Origin: Romanomermis culicivorax
Lineage: Eukaryota > Nematoda > Enoplea > Mermithida > Mermithidae
Reading direction: 5' to 3'
Length of the DNA stretch: 64,000 bases
Assembly (NCBI GenBank): GCA_963922205.1
Contig: CAWUHX010000275.1
Span: 372,001 to 436,000, forward strand
The translations under genes were made by a program, and so were the position numbers. The notes under the pieces were generated by a model that was given only the letters and a program-made list of their open reading frames with translations, had not been told where the DNA came from and made no database searches. Shown one piece after another: positions 62,991 through 64,000 of this stretch; the first letter of the stretch is position 1, and each line of letters starts with the position of its first letter.

Positions 62991-63360
62991 CATACATGCA
63001 CGTGGGGGGGTTTCGACCCCCAGCAGACTTTGACTTCCCCAGCAATAATTGAGAAGATGACGTGAGAAAATGAGCAAGACAGAAGACAGAGTCATCATAA
63101 AAATGGAAATGATGTTGTCGTTTAACAATTTTTCTAAACAAAGTGTACTTGATTCCAAAAAAGTAACATTAAAACCTTGAAAAACGCTGTCTAAGCAAAT
63201 AATTTTACATATCCTGACTAATATAGGTTGAGGAATATGCTTCTTGGATGTTAGAAGACCTTTCTAAGATTTTTCTTTTCGTTATCAAGAACGAAAAAAG
63301 CTTTTTATTCCATCCCCTGTCCTGGCTGACCCCAGCAGAATTTCTATGCTGTGCATGTAT
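62991..63360 (-). mobile_element. hAT-type MITE, CATACATGCAC family, inverted copy
   Basis: Reverse-orientation copy of 22399-22820: CATACATGCACGTGGGGGGG at the left and CTGTGCATGTAT at the right, with the CCCCAGCAGA blocks. No matching target duplication, probably through mutation of the right end. Confidence 0.85.
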
Positions 63361-63544
63361 AAGCTTACATTTTTTCCGAATTTTAATTGTCATTGGTTTG
63401 CTGCAACTATTACTCCAAAAGAAATGGTCTTGCTTAAATTTTCTTGGATTTTATTTTAAAATTAAACTTTCGTAGAGGAAATACTGAGGATCTTGAGCTT
63501 TCTCGAAATCTGTCAAGATAGAAAAATTCGAGTGTCGAGTTTTT

Positions 63545-63672
63545 AGTTCACTTTTTCAGTTCCATAAATGATAATCGCATCATGGTTTTGAAATTCAGGG
63601 CTAAAGTACCTCTTCTGAGTTTTGTATGGATTGAGATGGGCCGGTTCTTTCGTCATCAACTTAGTTAACATA
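63545..63672 (-). other. Weak exon-like open stretch
   Basis: A minus-strand frame reads LMTKEPAHLNPYKTQKRYFS then PEFQNHDAIIIYGTEKVN and TAA, after a possible acceptor aactaag. Coding-like composition but unrecognised; could be a terminal exon of a gene beyond the window. Confidence 0.25.
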
Positions 63673-64000
63673 TAAAAAAGTCACTATCCAATCATAATTC
63701 ACTGTCATACAATATCCGTCTTGATCTTGAGTTGTCATTGTCAATGTCACAATTTTTAAAAAATTAAAGAAAGAATGCCGAAAATACATTAATAGGAAGT
63801 CAATTCGCCGTGGAACTTTTATTTTAGTGGGAAACTTCGTGAAAGTAAAACTGAACGGCATTTAACTATTGAAATTTTACTCTGTATTCTCCCTGTGAAA
63901 TTTTTCACATAAGCACGAGTGACATGTTTGTGGATTTGAAATGAGCGCCTATACGTACGAGATTATAGTTTGCTGATAACAAAGGAGCCAATGAATATTA

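Overview
This window looks like nuclear DNA of an invertebrate animal. It is AT-rich, its host exons have GT-AG introns, and it is crowded with decayed mobile elements. I found no prokaryotic operon, rRNA, tRNA or CRISPR array. The species cannot be fixed from sequence alone.

Region 1 (about 0.9-26.8 kb, minus strand) is one host gene, a transmembrane channel-like (TMC) family gene, rebuilt here from 22 coding exons. The family signature CWETMIGQ, the TM10-type block [17 protein letters not shown] and the RASRSSNFYL junction are all present. Splice phase agrees at every junction except exon 1 to exon 2, and the predicted protein is about 1,109 residues. TMC proteins are pore-forming subunits of mechanosensory channels. 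The introns hold most of the small transposons: hAT-type MITEs with exact 8-bp target duplications, a TATAGTCTG MITE family, a GAGCCTCG MITE family, and larger elements with GGGCCGG-type ends and arrays of short palindromic motifs.

Region 2 (about 26.8-38.7 kb) is intergenic. It holds a long-TIR element nested in a hAT MITE, a mirror-arranged minisatellite element (35.16-36.31 kb), tandem repeats of about 330 bp, a near-perfect 350-bp hairpin, and a possible three-exon small gene on the minus strand (32.1-33.7 kb).

Region 3 (about 38.7-47.5 kb) holds an LTR fragment, then a broken Polinton/Maverick-like DNA element. Its genes diverge from a central promoter region. To the left on minus lie a small intact membrane-protein ORF, an integrase with its catalytic core deleted, a Cys-rich remnant and an unknown protein. 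To the right on plus lie a zinc-finger ORF with a TATA box and a protein-primed family B DNA polymerase with several frameshifts and stops.

Region 4 (about 47.5-60.24 kb) is a decayed Ty3/Gypsy-type LTR retrotransposon: gag with a zinc knuckle, protease, RT, RNase H, integrase, then an unusual long third ORF in the env position that appears to carry an intron, then a polypurine tract and the start of the 3' LTR. Many in-frame stops and catalytic substitutions show it is dead.

Region 5 (about 60.7-62.25 kb) is a large inverted-repeat element whose arms are minisatellites of about 15-16 bp. Similar minisatellite arms recur at 0-0.4, 2.47-3.13, 16.0, 19.6-19.7 and 35.2-36.3 kb, and this is the most novel-looking pattern in the window. 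The last 1.7 kb holds a hAT MITE and weak exon-like stretches.
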